DNA of 64,000 nucleotides from NCBI RefSeq assembly GCF_041260155.1, contig NC_091930.1, positions 21,567,372-21,631,371 of the forward strand, in the 5' to 3' direction. Under the pieces are notes generated by a model that made no database searches, had not been told where the DNA came from, and saw nothing but the letters and a program-made list of their open reading frames with translations. The stretch's first letter is position 1; each line of letters starts with the position of its first letter. Below are positions 1 to 12,092 of this stretch, in pieces. Source of the stretch: Ptychodera flava. Lineage: Eukaryota; Hemichordata; Enteropneusta; Ptychoderidae. The position numbers and the translations under genes were made by a program.

Positions 1-1990
1 TTGTTACTCTAGAATGCCTATTGGTGGTAGTCAGCGAGGCAGGTCAGTGATGAGAAGTACCTTGAAACACCATAACAAGAAGAGAAGTTGGTAAAATAAC
101 CATGGTAGCTAGGCCAGGACCTGCAACCATCTTATCACCTGAAGAAGAGAGTAAATTAGTGACGTACCTACTTGATATGGAAGCCATGGGATTTGGCTTA
201 ACTGTAACTGACACATGTAGACTAGCCTATGAGATAGTAAGCATAGACCCAGCACGTAAACATCCATTTAATAGAGTAACAAAGACAGCAGGATATGACT
301 GGTTTTGTGCATTCAGCAACAGACACTCTGAAATATCCCTGCGTTCTCCAGAGGCAACTTGCAGTTCACCGTGCGCAAATAGGAAACGTAGAAGTGAAGA
401 AAGAATACTTCAGTAGACTTGATGGAGTATTGACTGACTTACAATTGAAAGATAAACCAGGTCAAATATATAATGCTGATGAAACAGGCATTTCTCTTGT
501 TCCAAAGGCAGGGAAGATTATTGCCAGAAGGGGTAAAAAGAATATACACGTTCAAACAAGTGGAGATAAAGGCATCAATACCACTGTTCTAGCATGTGGG
601 AAAAAATGCTTCAGGAAATGTACTACCACCATTCATTATATACAATGGTGAACGGCTGTCAGCAGATCTGATGTTTTCTGCTCCACCGGGGATGTATTTG
701 GTTACAGCACATCTTCTTACATTGATGCTGAATTGTTTTACAGCTGGTTTGTACATTTCCTGAAGAGTATCCCGCCTGTACGACCAGTATAGTATTACTA
801 ATAGATGGCCATGGATCTCACATTTCTCTCAAAGTGATCAAACTTGCCAAGGTTTCCTCCTCATACAACCGCCCTATACCAACCACTAGATACAATGTAT
901 GTGTGTGTGTTTAGGCCTCTAAAAATCAAATTTACAATGAAGGCAAAAAAGTGGATGCACTCACATCCTGGCAAAACTCTGAGCAGAAATGATTCTGCAG
1001 TGTCTTTAGCATAACTTGGATGCACGCTATCGCTCCAGCTAACCTTGTGAGTGCATTCAAGAAAACTGGAATATATCCATTTGATTCAGACCAGATAACA
1101 CTGAGAAGGCTTGCCCCTTCAAAGGTGACAGAGTTGGAAAACAAGCAAGGGGACTCTGATGTGCATGATCAAAACAACACTGCTAATGTGTGTGAAAAGG
1201 AAAAGCAGCTATATCTCGATAAAAAAATCACTTGATACCATCAGAGGAGTTTTGGTATTCCCAAAAATGACAAATTAAAAGAGGTAGAATCAGGGGAGGG
1301 ACAAAAGAAAAGCAGAAGGGTGAGTAAATCCAGAGTGTTAACTCAGGATGAATTCATTAAAGAAATGGAGGAGAAAGAGGCTCAAGAAATAAAGCAGAAG
1401 GAGGAAAATAAAAACTGTAAGAGGAAAAGGGAGAAAAAGTGTGTAATCAGATTAAAAGAAATAGCTGAAAGAAAGAAAAAGGCAGCTGAGAAAAAGCTAC
1501 TGCAAAAGGCAAAAAAGAAGAGATTGAAAAAATAAAACAGGAAAAGAAACTGGAAAGGGAGGAGAAAAAAAGGAAAAGAGAATTTGAAAAGAAAAAAGTA
1601 GCACAAAGAGAAAAAAATGTAAGACCAGTACAGAATAAGAAAAATTAGAACTCAAAACTTGAGAAGGTGCCTGATGATTTGATAACCCTGAGAATTATTG
1701 TGGTTCATGTGATGGTAATTTCTATGATGATGAAGCAGAGGAGGAATGGATTCAATGTCAGTATTGCTTTAAGTGGTTTCACTGCCTTTGTCAAGGCATG
1801 TTTGGTGAAAACGGGCAAATTTTTGTGTGATAAGTGTGACATTGAAATATTTGAATCCTGACAATTTCAACGACTCGATGAATTTCAAATTGTCCGTGTT
1901 GAGGAAAAAAATCAGCCTTAACAGCAGTTTTACAAATGAATTTTTGCTGTTTGTTGTTTGAATAAAGTAAACTTGTGATTTAATTCAAAT
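1..1990 (+). mobile_element. Decayed Tigger/pogo-type DNA transposon, transposase with PHD-like C-terminus
   Basis: This is a cut-and-paste transposase of the pogo/Tigger (CENP-B-like) group, a nuclear DNA-binding enzyme. The left end lies outside the window. Pieces appear in order but in different frames: a psq-type helix-turn-helix scrap (RSTLKHHNK, about 60-85); a CENP-B HTH region (102-360, with RPGPATILSPEEE and SLRSPEAT); the DDE core with YNADETGISLVPK (about 466-510), LLIDGHGSHIS (about 795-830) and PPHTTALYQPLD (about 859-893); then a Pogo-style tail NLVSAFKKTGIYPFD (about 1040-1085). A Lys/Glu-rich coiled stretch follows (1300-1620). Near 1700-1850 there is a C-x2-C...C-x2-C-x4-H-x2-C...C-x2-C array that reads as a PHD-like finger. 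The frame changes at least near 350-400 and again near 1830, with further stops between, so the copy is inactive. Terminal inverted repeats were not located and the right boundary is approximate. Confidence 0.85.
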
Positions 1991-4893
1991 TCTAACCATT
2001 AATAGGTGTGGTGTCAATGATTTTTGAAGGTATGTATGATGGTCCACAATACCCATGTAATGCATATGAAATTTACCTCATTATATATGCAAATTAGCAG
2101 ACAAGACTGGAGAACGCTGTGCCTAAACAAAGATGTAGCAGAATCAAACATGTTTGGGATATGCTTGCATTATTTTATTCATCATTAAATGCATCATCAT
2201 TGGAGCATCGATTTCTACCTTACGAGGATACGGCCCCCTTTTGCTCTTGAATCCCTCTTTATTGTCTTGATACTGAACGCCAGTAATTTAAAATCCACTT
2301 TCGAAAGAATTGTCACTTGAAGGGAATAGCAAACTTGGTTTTTGAGTTGTAGGACATTCAAATGCAAAAAACAAATATATTGATCTAACAAAACAGCCCT
2401 TCAGTAAAAAAAAAGACTACAGGTTGTGAGATAATAACTTTGAGTGCTGATTGGTGGTGGTTTCGGTAGAGCGCTACATCTATATGCATACATTAAATTG
2501 CATCTGGGTGGATTTAAATCATTTGTCTGCCCATATGGACCTTTTCCCGACTTTGTGTGGAACTTCCAGGATGATTGCCTTCATGACTGAGAACATAATG
2601 TGGATACTGACATAGCACTAAAAATCTTTGAAACTGGGTTTTGTAGGGAATGTCAGCAAAGGCGACCTGCCAGCTTGTTATTCTGTCAGAATCTCGGTTC
2701 GCTTTTCACAATGGTAACAGAAATGTGTGGCTGGGATAAAAAAACGCTATTTTCTCAACAATGGTGAGATTCTGCGGTCATTATCACCAGTATAAGGCGG
2801 GAAATTCTGGGGTTTTTTACCAACATATGGCGACAACTAAAATCTATACATCAGCCTGATTCTCAACTATGCCGCACTGTTCGGCATAGTTGGCCCCAAA
2901 GACTAAATCCCACAGGTGACATGAAAGAATTTCAATTTTCACCGGTGAACAGCAACAATATTCCATATCAGGGGGGAGAGTCAGGCTGCTTAACTTGTTT
3001 TATCACATTGTTGGTAAGGACCAGAATTTCTCACCCGATAGAGATGAGAATGACAGTAGGAAATCACCATTAATGAGACAGTAGCAATTTTCCATCCAAG
3101 TCCGAATGCCCATTGTTTTTCCCCACTCTGCTTTTGCTTATGTCCTTTTGTGGATTAAGAGCTTCTTGAATGATAGTTAAGACATATCGGATCGGCGATG
3201 AAAATTGAGAAAGGCAACCTGAACTGGACAGCCGTTAAACACACTTATTTCAGACTAAACAACACACGTAGGCCATTGAATCGGATTTGCTCTAGCGCTT
3301 GATGAATCGATTGATTGCCCAATTTATATGATCATATGTCAGTAAGGCTTCGGTGAGGCAGTGGCGTAGAAATTAATAGTACTGAATTTTTTGCTGCGTG
3401 AACTTTTAGAGTTTGTTTTAGCCAATTAAAGTAAAATGTATCAGTATGGGTCCTGTCAGTGACGTCTGAAAGTCTGTGGCATTTTCCAGAGCTTGTGTAG
3501 AATGAATATTTTTACAGCTTTGTGTCAGTCTCACCTTGTTTCCAGCTGTCATATGTGCCTGTGTTTGTCAACAGGTTTATCCGTAAGTGGCCGGCTATTT
3601 GTTCTCATCATGTTGAGAAATACCTACATTGAGTTTCTTGCAGGGTACATAAAAAAAAAAAACTTGCGTTCACAGCAAGTTTCCGAGTTTGTACCGTTGT
3701 TGATATTTACGCTATAAGACGGAGATATCAATTAATTCTTTCAACAATAATATCAAAAATATAGTTATCACTCAATCATGCCGCTGTACTGAATGGGTAG
3801 TGTATTGTAGTCTTGAAAACTCTCTGAGGTTTCGGGAATATTATTCATATCATGAATAAAGTTGACAAAATGTGTCACAAATAAAGTTATCGATATTTTG
3901 TGGTTTCATTGTGACATGTCTAAAATGACTTTTATCATCCAATGTGTTTGCTTTTCAGAACGCATGGCAGCAGTTTTATGATACAACATATTTGCACCCC
4001 TTCAGTCCCTGCATGACCCGTTTTATATCAACGCATGCGTACTCGCGCCCTCACAACTGTATGCACGTACACGTACTTTATCCTTGGTTTCTGTGCACGT
4101 ACCGATTGTACGTTCTGATTAGCGAATTCGGCACTAGCCTCTATGTCGGTACGCGCGCAATCGTGTGTTTCTTTTTATGAAATATAATTTCGCTCTATTC
4201 GTTTGAGTCTAGAGTGTTTACAGATTAATATGCCCGAGGAAACTCGATCCTGGTTTAAGTAGTTCTAACCAATCACAATATTTACGTTTAACATCCTAAC
4301 CTTTACGAGGTACAGGTTCTTCATATTTCAATTAGGCTTGAAAGAATATTCTGCTTAACCAATTAAAAAGTCGTCAAGAGCAGTGAAAAAACATTGTACT
4401 GAACGGCAACATGAGCAATTATATACACTTGAGGTTAGCCCCTTACACCGTGATTTAATATTTTTTTTCTAAAAACTGATTGATATGCATCTAAGTTATA
4501 TCGTTCCTCATAAATTGTGTTGGCGCATCTTCGATTTTGACAAAGTCGACCGTATGATCATGAAACACTGGAATGGCGTATGCGAAACAAACTTTACACC
4601 GAAGACCTGGTACACAAAAGTTACACGACAGCATAGACTATAGGAATTTTGTGTCGTCAGCTAAACTATGTTTCAGAATTTGAAACAACACCGTACTGGC
4701 TTGAACTCGAGGTCTAATTTTCATGTTGCACTTACCGACATTTTGAATTTCAAATATCAATATATTGACGACAACTTTGTTCTCATACTTTTACGCCCAA
4801 TGCTGCTATATTGTAACATTTGCACTTTAAGACTTTACGACTTTTGTAATATTTGTAATATTCAAAACCGAGAAAGATTAAGTAATACATTAA
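1991..4893. other. Non-coding stretch, no gene seen
   Basis: AT-rich sequence without a convincing reading frame. The short frames near 3493-3717 and 3944-4180 have no recognisable domain and no supporting splice context. No clear inverted-repeat element was noticed. Confidence 0.5.
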
Positions 4894-4989
4894 TATACAT
4901 ACACACACATACATACATACATATATACATACATACATACATACATACATACATACATACATACATACATACATACATACATACATACA

Positions 4990-5023
<34 letters not shown>

Positions 5024-5046
5024 CATACATACATACATACATACAT
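4894..5046. repeat. (ATAC)n microsatellite
   Basis: About 150 bp of almost pure ATAC tetranucleotide repeat with one or two ATATAC interruptions. It produces long artificial reading frames on both strands (Tyr/Val/Cys/Met or Ile/His/Thr repeats) that are not genes. Confidence 0.97.
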
Positions 5047-6386
5047 TATTAAAGCTATGCATAAATTTGTCACACTGTAAGATCGAAATATTACTAGCTA
5101 AGGCCAATGTGATCAGGCAGTGTTGATGCACTCATCTCTTCGTTCAACTGCGAACGGTGCTGTTAAACATAAAGCCTTTTGATGTCTGAGCACGCTGTTA
5201 TGAACATTCGTAAACAAATATCTACGAATTAGCATCTCCAATCGAATTGATAGAGTTGTCCCTAGCTGTTAGTTTGTATAAATAAATCACTGCATATTCT
5301 AAAACTAATTGAGTTTGTTTGCCTGTAGTATCACCTGTCTAACTGTCCTATTACCTGAGTTTCTTTTACTGTGACGTGAGCTTTGTGACAGGAAGCAGAA
5401 TTGGCGTAATAGATGATAAACGGAAATAAATGTTTTAAGTAAAAACAGCCGGTTTCAGCAACTTGAAAATTCTAAGACACCATTGCTATTGAATTTCTTA
5501 CCAAAGTTGCTACTACAAATTCCTGACTATCACCCTCCGATATTAGGGTCAAGAGAATAACTGAAATAAAAAAAGGCAGAGAAAAGAAATCTGTTGATAT
5601 TTTCATTAAAAATACCGTAAACCCGTCGTATAAATTTGTAAAGTTTAGTGACTAGATTCTACAAACGGAGGAAAATGAAATTCTGGATAAACAATTCCTG
5701 AAGTTCCACGTTGGCGAAACGATAAAAAGGGGCACGGGAAGTTCAACTTGTTCTATGTCAGTTTGATGGCGCTATCCAGCCCAGTGGTCGCAACTAATTG
5801 CACGGTTTGCTACTGAGTAATTGGCCATCTGAGAACCCATCATGGCACTGAAATAATGTCCTCGCGGAATGATACTCCATGTGGTATTCATAAATCAAGT
5901 CATTTCTTACAGGCTTTCAAAAATAATGTTAAATTTTGTCTGTAATCGAAACTTGAAGGTTGAAGTGTTCTTCTTGTTCTTTTTGTTGTAATGTGTGTTT
6001 TGCGTGCTTGTATTTTTTGGTGTTTGGAAGTTGTGTATTTTCTGCTAGTTTTAGCGGAGGACAACGTGTCTTTTTATCTCTATGAGGACCATTATGGAAA
6101 TAAGTTGCTTGTGCAATCCTCGGCAAGTGTTTTTCAGTGATATTTTTATATGTGTTTTTCAGTGGTCTTTTTCCAAGTTCGACTTCCTTTTTCGTACTGA
6201 ATAATTTGCCGAATAATTCAAATCAAAATAATTTTATAGGGTATAGAAATAAATGAGCCACAAAATTCCGACTTCACCACTCACGAAAAATACACGACAG
6301 AGGTGTGCACATATATGTTTACAGCGAAACTAAGCCTGGTCCCGTCGTTCGGATTTTCCAGGCAAGCATGCATATACTTACTTTCT
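5047..6386. other. Non-coding stretch, no gene seen
   Basis: No coding region, RNA gene or clear repeat recognised. Short open frames on both strands show no domain. Confidence 0.45.
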
Positions 6387-6885
6387 GGCCAAACCGGTGG
6401 TGGCAGTCCCCCGGGTTGGTGGGTACCCATGCGCGTTACCAAATTCACGAAAAAGGGGGTGTTTTTCTTCAGTCATCTCGGAGATTCTAGGTCCGTGAAA
6501 TCGAGAAAAAGGGGTACTTTTTCAGAGTAACCTCCAAGATTAGGGGTAGTCCTTTCATAATCTCCCTAGGACACTAAATCTGGTCTAGTCTCACTCACAA
6601 AGAAAATGAAAAACAGTACCGTACGTTTGTATGTACATATGACGTATACATGCCCATCACTTAGGTCCATCCCAAAGTCAACCTCCAGGTCAACCCTGGA
6701 AGTCAACATACTAACCTCCTAGATTTCGAAAATAAGGGTATGTTTTTTACAGCTAATTTCTCCCAGATTTGCCACAAATAGGGGGTGTTTTTCTCAGAAA
6801 TATTCTAGGAAAGGGGGTACTTTTCAAACTTGGGTAACAAGCATGGGTACCCACCAACCCGGGGACTGCCACCGCCGGGCTGGCC
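6387..6885. mobile_element. MITE-like element with about 45-bp terminal inverted repeats
   Basis: The left end (6387-6432) and right end (6840-6885) are inverted copies sharing the cores GGTGGCAGTCCC and GGGTTGGTGGGTACCCATGC. Further inside, the arms still resemble each other (runs such as AAAAAGGGGGTGTTTTTCT appear in opposite orientation). The total is about 500 bp with no coding capacity, as in a miniature inverted-repeat transposable element. A target duplication was not obvious, so the superfamily is not assigned. Confidence 0.75.
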
Positions 6886-7494
6886 AAGGACTGGTGTACC
6901 TTGCAAACCGGCGCCCGCTAGTCAAAGCGGTCTGGCCGTTTGTTGACATGAGCGTATGCGTAAGTAAATGATTGGCAAAGACCCTCTGACTAACAGAGAG
7001 ATCTGTTTATCACAAGAAGCACGGTCCCCACAAAAAGTAACCTTGATTTGCAGACGATAGTTCTCAAAACTTGAGGAACGAAGTTTTCTTGTCTTGGTAT
7101 GATCTGAGGAGGATATGTGCATGCAAAATGACCAGGCAATTTGCCTGACACCGACATACCAACACTCATTACTACACAGTACAGTGGTGAATAGGCCTCC
7201 GTCACGGGCCATGTCTCCGTGTTCCGTGCATGCATGGTTTTCCGTCCCATTAATCAAGTTGTATTTCCCGATTTGTAAAAAACAAGAGTCACAAAGTTAC
7301 CACATTGAACATTCTGGAAATAGAACTTCCGTAATCAGCGCAATAAAGAATAATGGCTTGTAATTCAATAGTTGCAACATCCCACTTCCACAAATTAAAT
7401 TGGTCTGTCTGTTCATCATACATATTTATAAGCCTGGCGTCGTTTACCCCGCACAATGTTCACAATTCTGCTGTAGGCCATCGCGTTCACCCTA
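6886..7494. other. Non-coding stretch, no gene seen
   Basis: Spacer between two inverted-repeat elements. Overlapping short frames on both strands at 6922-7363 show no recognisable product. Confidence 0.4.
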
Positions 7495-8370
7495 GGGAGC
7501 ATACGTTTTTTTTTGGGGGGGGGGGTGTCGGTGGAACTTGAGTGACAAAGAAAATGTAATCAAAGTTCAAAATTTTGAACCCCTCCCAAATTCATCAATT
7601 TTAAATTGTGACCCCCCCCCAAAAAAAAATCATCAGATTTGATTCATAAACCCTTTCGCACCCTATGGCCCCGGGGTGAAAAATTGGGATCTTCAAAAGT
7701 GTTTGCAAGAAAAAGAGTGATCCACCCCAAATTTCATGCACAAAAAACTTCGACCCTCCCCAGGATGTCACAATCCGTATAAATAATTTCCCATTTGACC
7801 TTTAAACTTTCAAAGAATCCTTTTTGAACTTTACAAATATTCACTTGGGTGAAATTTCAATATCATATTTGTTTTTCAGGTCTGCTTTTTCAGACATAAT
7901 ATCATCATCACATACTTTTATATCTATTGTTAAACTTTTTTAAAGCACAGATTTAGCTAGTTTTGTATTATAAAAAAATATCCAAAGTTTCCTCACAGAC
8001 TACAATGTAAAGAGAACCAACATTTTTGGTGACACTCCAAAATCAAATTTCTTGCTCTCACATGCACCTGTGACCACCCTCGTCTGATCAAGTACATTAA
8101 TATCAATAATAGAGAGTCTAAAAATACACAGATTTAGCTAGTTTTGTATTTAAAAGAAATTATTTATAGTTTCCTCATAGCCTACTCATAGATGATCAAG
8201 AAACACTTCAGTGAATTTCCAAAGTTGAGTTTTTTCCATGACTCTGTAAAAACCTTTGTAAAAATATGACCCCTCCAATCATTGATTGTAAAATTTGACC
8301 CCCGCAAAAAGGTTTCGTAAAAGTCAACCCCCTGACCGACCCTCCTCCCTGAAAAAAACGAATGCTTCCT
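7495..8370. mobile_element. Probable inverted-repeat element with G-rich ends
   Basis: The left end near 7495-7545 (GGAGCATACG, T-run, G-run, GTCGGTGG) is matched in inverted orientation by 8310-8370 (GGAAGCATTCG, T-run, GGGTCGGT when reverse-complemented). Inside, a stretch beginning CACAGATTTAGCTAG occurs twice (about 7945-8005 and 8128-8186), an imperfect tandem duplication of about 180 bp. The ends are degenerate, so the boundaries are approximate. No coding region. Confidence 0.5.
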
Positions 8371-9307
8371 TACCAAACAGCCTGTCTACTACTACGCTAC
8401 AGTCTGCTGAAGTTTTTTCCTCCAATTTACTCTGCTTTAATAATATTTAAATGCCCACAGACTTGGAACAAGGCTAAGGGAGACTCAGGTCAAGTTCGTG
8501 TCATGTTCCGTGTACGTTCACTAGGATACAAGCAAAGTAAGATACACCAAAGAAGGTCAACTTTTAATGCAGGTCATATAGGCATGTTTAGTTCTTCTTT
8601 CGAAAGGCAGTAAAGAAAATATACGAGCAGACGATGCAAATGCTTTTGAAATGTTTTATTCGTACGCAATAAATGTACATTACAATGAATTGACTGGTAA
8701 GTAAGGCTACTAACGCCAACATCATTCCAAGATTCACTGGAGCTGTTCGCTGTGTTTCATCACGGCCACTCGATCGAGTATACTATTGAAAACGTCTTAC
8801 CCCGACTCTTATGCACACAAGAAACAACTGTCCAAACTACACACATACTATGGGCGATGCGGCAAGCTCCCGCGTTTATTGAAAAAGTAGGACTTTAAAG
8901 AAACAATTAATCTAATGACCATACGAGGAAACCGTGCAAATCTCATAATAACAAACTATGTAGAAAACACACGATGAACTACAAAAAGAGCATATAGACG
9001 TCCTGGTAAAAACCAGAGATAAAACCCTAAATACAAACAGAATTAGGAAAAACTCTGGAACCGTGTATCCGAATATTTTGCTACATATGCTCGCAACAGA
9101 TGTCGGGTATCATCTTGAAAATAGGACTAAGATCCTAACGGTAATATTTACGTAACAGAAAAAAAGTCGAAACGAAAGTAAAATAATAACTACAGTGGAA
9201 AAATAAATGTTTTATTACCTACGACGAAGAAAGATGACTCACAGTGAGCAAACGATCCAAAATGGAATATATTACATTCTTTCGATTTCATATGACCACG
9301 TTAAAGT
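8371..9307. other. Spacer, possibly the far 3' end of the claudin transcript
   Basis: No coding region. On the minus strand AATAAA lies at 8660-8655, about 1.2 kb beyond the claudin stop codon at 9857. It could serve as that gene's polyadenylation signal, in which case the TTAA MITE at 9312-9642 would be part of the 3' UTR. This is inference from position only. Confidence 0.35.
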
Positions 9308-9311
9308 TTAA

Positions 9312-9642
9312 GGTAGTTTGCTCCTCCAAAGTAAAAGTCTAAAATTTTAACCATTCTGTCAGCAAATCCAGAATAAAAATAGGCGTCATAGAGCGACGTT
9401 TAGTGTTTAGAGAAACAAATTACCTAACATTTAACGATATTTGAAATTCAAAATGACTGAAATTCCTGTGTCAAAACGACTCTACCGGGGAAAATGTAAT
9501 TTTCGATTTTGGAAAAATTAATGAGACGATGAAAATATTTCTTACTGCAGGAGCTTCGAAATGAGCACCAATACTAACTGATAGATGAAAAAAAGAATTA
9601 AAAATATCCGAATATCCGTCCCCGAGACGCATTCCACTCTAA
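9312..9642 (+). mobile_element. TTAA-associated MITE family, copy 1
   Basis: Related by eye to 15006-15364 (reverse strand) and about 63250-63596. Shared blocks include ACGATATTTGAAATTCAAA, then ATTCCTGTGT, then GGGGAAAAT, then GGAGCTTCGAAATGA. The left end follows a TTAA (9308-9311); the right end is the degenerate CATTCCACTCTAA, against GTTCTACCTTAA in copy 3. Non-coding. It lies just downstream of the claudin stop codon. Confidence 0.65.
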
Positions 9643-9856
9643 CTCAAACGACAAAGATGGTCTTGAAAGAACATCGCATACTTCCTTACCAAAGGCGGAT
9701 ATAGATTGTTAGGAAGTACTTGCATATCTTCTAGCAGTAAACTATGTGCCTTAATTGCCATAGGAAGATGGGCAAACGTTCTTTGATTACTGATGGTGTC
9801 CAATAGAAAAAAAAAACAGTTCAAGAATCAGCTGGTAGTGATACTGTGACGCAACA

Positions 9857-12092
9857 CTAAGGAAGAGTTGCATAACGATCTTGATTGCCATAGTACGCCT
9901 GGTAGACGATGAGCAGTCCGCTAACCTTGGCAAGGGCGACCGACACCCAGCCAACAATAATGGAGTAGCCGAATGCAAAATCCCCACCTGCTTGTTGTAC
10001 CTCTTCGGTATAGCCTACGGCGAACCAGGTTGTTCCAACCAGAACGAGTAAACCTGTGGAGGGGACGGAAATGATTTTACTGCTTCCATTATTGGTTTTA
10101 GTTTATTTTCTTTTTGAGATTGACGTAAGTTTCCTTGCAAATCACATCTAGTTAATTAAAAAATCAAACATTTTATATTATAACATTTAGGGACCGTTCA
10201 GTTTTTACGGCCGGGGGGAGGGCGGCAAAATCCAGATGGGGGGGTCATCGTAATTTTGGAATCTGCAAAGGGGGGTCATCGCTTTTTCACTGGTAGGAAA
10301 GGGGGGGGTCACCACATTTTCAAAAACATAATACCAACAATAAAGTTCACTTTATGCCATGGCCATGATCGACCCTCTTTGGCGGCCCAGTACAATAATT
10401 ATACATTGTGTATTACCCATGACCCTCTTAACGGGCAGACGCCTTTGGCGGCCAACTGCAATTAGGTTTACTTCATGCAATGGCCATGATCAACCCTCTT
10501 TACCGGCGGGCCGCCTGCGGCGGCCCACTAAAATAAATTAACTTTATGTAATACCCCACGGCAATCTTACCATAAAATTCCCAATTTAAGCCGTGGCTTG
10601 TATTGGAAACATTTTTGAGGGACCCCTGGGATCACGCACTGAATAATGGTAATGGCCGCGCGCCTTCAGCGGCCCTGTCCAGTAAAGTCTACTTTATGCA
10701 ATAGCCATGATCGACCCTCTTTACCGGCGGGCCACCTTTGGTGGCCCACTAGAATAAAGTTGACTTTACGTAATGGCCCATGACCCTCCTAACCGGAGGG
10801 CTGCCTTTGGCGAACCACTCCAATAAAGTTTACTTTATACAATGTCCATGGACATGAGTTGTCTATGGAAATGAAGTTAAAAATTGCCTTACAGTCGTCC
10901 TAATTAACAGACGTTTCAATGGATGTGGCTGAGAAGTTTGTGCACTGGCATCTCTGCTACACGAATAAAGTGCACCGCGTACCGGAGTTCAAATCCAAAC
11001 CATGCGGGTAAATTTGACATATGGGTTTTGGTTTTTTTCAGGGGGGTCATCAATTTTTTTCGTCTGACAAAGGGGGGTATTTTTTTTCACAAAAAATGCA
11101 GGGGGGTCTATATTATTTTGAACACCGGCGACAAGATTTTGCCGCCCCCCCCCCCCCCGGCCGTAAAAACTGAACCCTCCCTTATCAACCTTGAGTCGAC
11201 GGCTAACCCTGCCAGAAACAGTGCGTTTGAAAAACAGAGCCTAATAAAAATACTAATGAGGTAGACCTTTGTTGATGAAAGAAGTACTGCAGTTTGAAAG
11301 AAAGGTCACATGACCCTTACTCAAGATAAACCTCGACATGTCTGTATAGACTGGTAGACTTTCCGCTGTCAAAATGAACGAATAGTGCTAGCTCTTAGCT
11401 CAAAGCATTTGATAGAAAACATTTTGATTGAAGCCCACCTGTGCTGACGTACATTATCCCGACAGCTACCATGCGTAATTTGGCTCTCTCTGCAATGAAC
11501 ATCAGCACGCTGCAAACCAAGGCGATGAAAGCCAAGATACAGGCTGACACCATACATGCTCGTGCACCATACACGAAAGCTGGAAAGCATGGAAAATATC
11601 AAGTGATAATAAATAAACGTTTACTCTCTTCACGAAAAAAAACCGGCATATTTAAATGTAAACTGATACGGAGCCCATCATTTGTTTGTACGAGCCAATA
11701 AAATGTACTTCCCCATTGTTTATGCCGCAATGTAGATTACAAATTTCTATTTAGTTCAGAGAAGACTTCATTTTAACCGTTTGTGAACATTTATAATCTT
11801 GCTGCCACTCATTATCTTATCGATGTTTTATTCTTCAGAGTGATCGTCTACCAAAGATAGTTTTAATTGTAGTAGCAAGGGTAGACTTACCATTCAGATC
11901 ACCACCTAAACCTTCGCACTCCTTCTCACCATAACCGTAGGCACAGAAACGCCACAGACCTGTTGAAAATGTTGTCCCTTCTATCGGCCCAACTGTAGTC
12001 CAAAAATCTGTCGCTGTACTTACAGCAATAAGGACGCAAACAACAACGAATAACGACACTCCAATCACAACTTTTGCTCCAGCCATTTTCAT
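9857..12092 (-). CDS. Claudin/PMP22-family four-transmembrane protein, three exons
   Basis: A small tetraspan membrane protein of the claudin/PMP22/EMP type, expected at cell-cell contacts of epithelia. Exons on the minus strand are 12092-11891, 11579-11439 and 10053-9857. Each intron has GT-AG ends and all joins are phase 1, giving 179 residues and a stop. Start: an ATG at 12092 (MKMAGAK); a second ATG at 12086 and one at 12119 are alternatives. TM1 is the VVIGVSLFVVVCVLIAV segment. The first extracellular loop carries the family signature W...GLW..C...C (FWTT, TGLWRFC, then a Cys after KE). TM2 follows FVYGARACMVSACILAF, TM3 GIMYVSTGLLVLVG, TM4 GYSIIVGWVSVALA. The short tail ends YATLP. Length is a little below typical claudins (about 200 or more). 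Intron 2 holds a MITE. Whether it is a true claudin or an EMP/PMP22-like relative cannot be settled by eye. Confidence 0.9.
10190..11181. mobile_element. TTA-flanked MITE (PIF/Harbinger-like) in claudin intron 2
   Basis: The ends GGGACCGTTCAGTTTTTACG (10190 onward) and GGGAGGGTTCAGTTTTTACG (reverse complement, ending at 11181) form a TIR of about 45 bp with G-runs and GCGGCAAAATC. The element is bracketed by TTA at 10187-10189 and 11182-11184; a 3-bp TWA duplication is typical of PIF/Harbinger. The interior (about 10340-10860) is a degenerate tandem array built on ATGGCCATGATC, GACCCTCTTTA and GGCGGCCCACTA with AATAAAGTTTACTTTATG links. No transposase is encoded. Confidence 0.75.

Noticed and set aside
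1382-1606. Phe-rich minus-strand frame resembling a membrane protein
   Set aside because: It is the antisense of the Lys/Glu-rich tail of the Tigger-type transposase.
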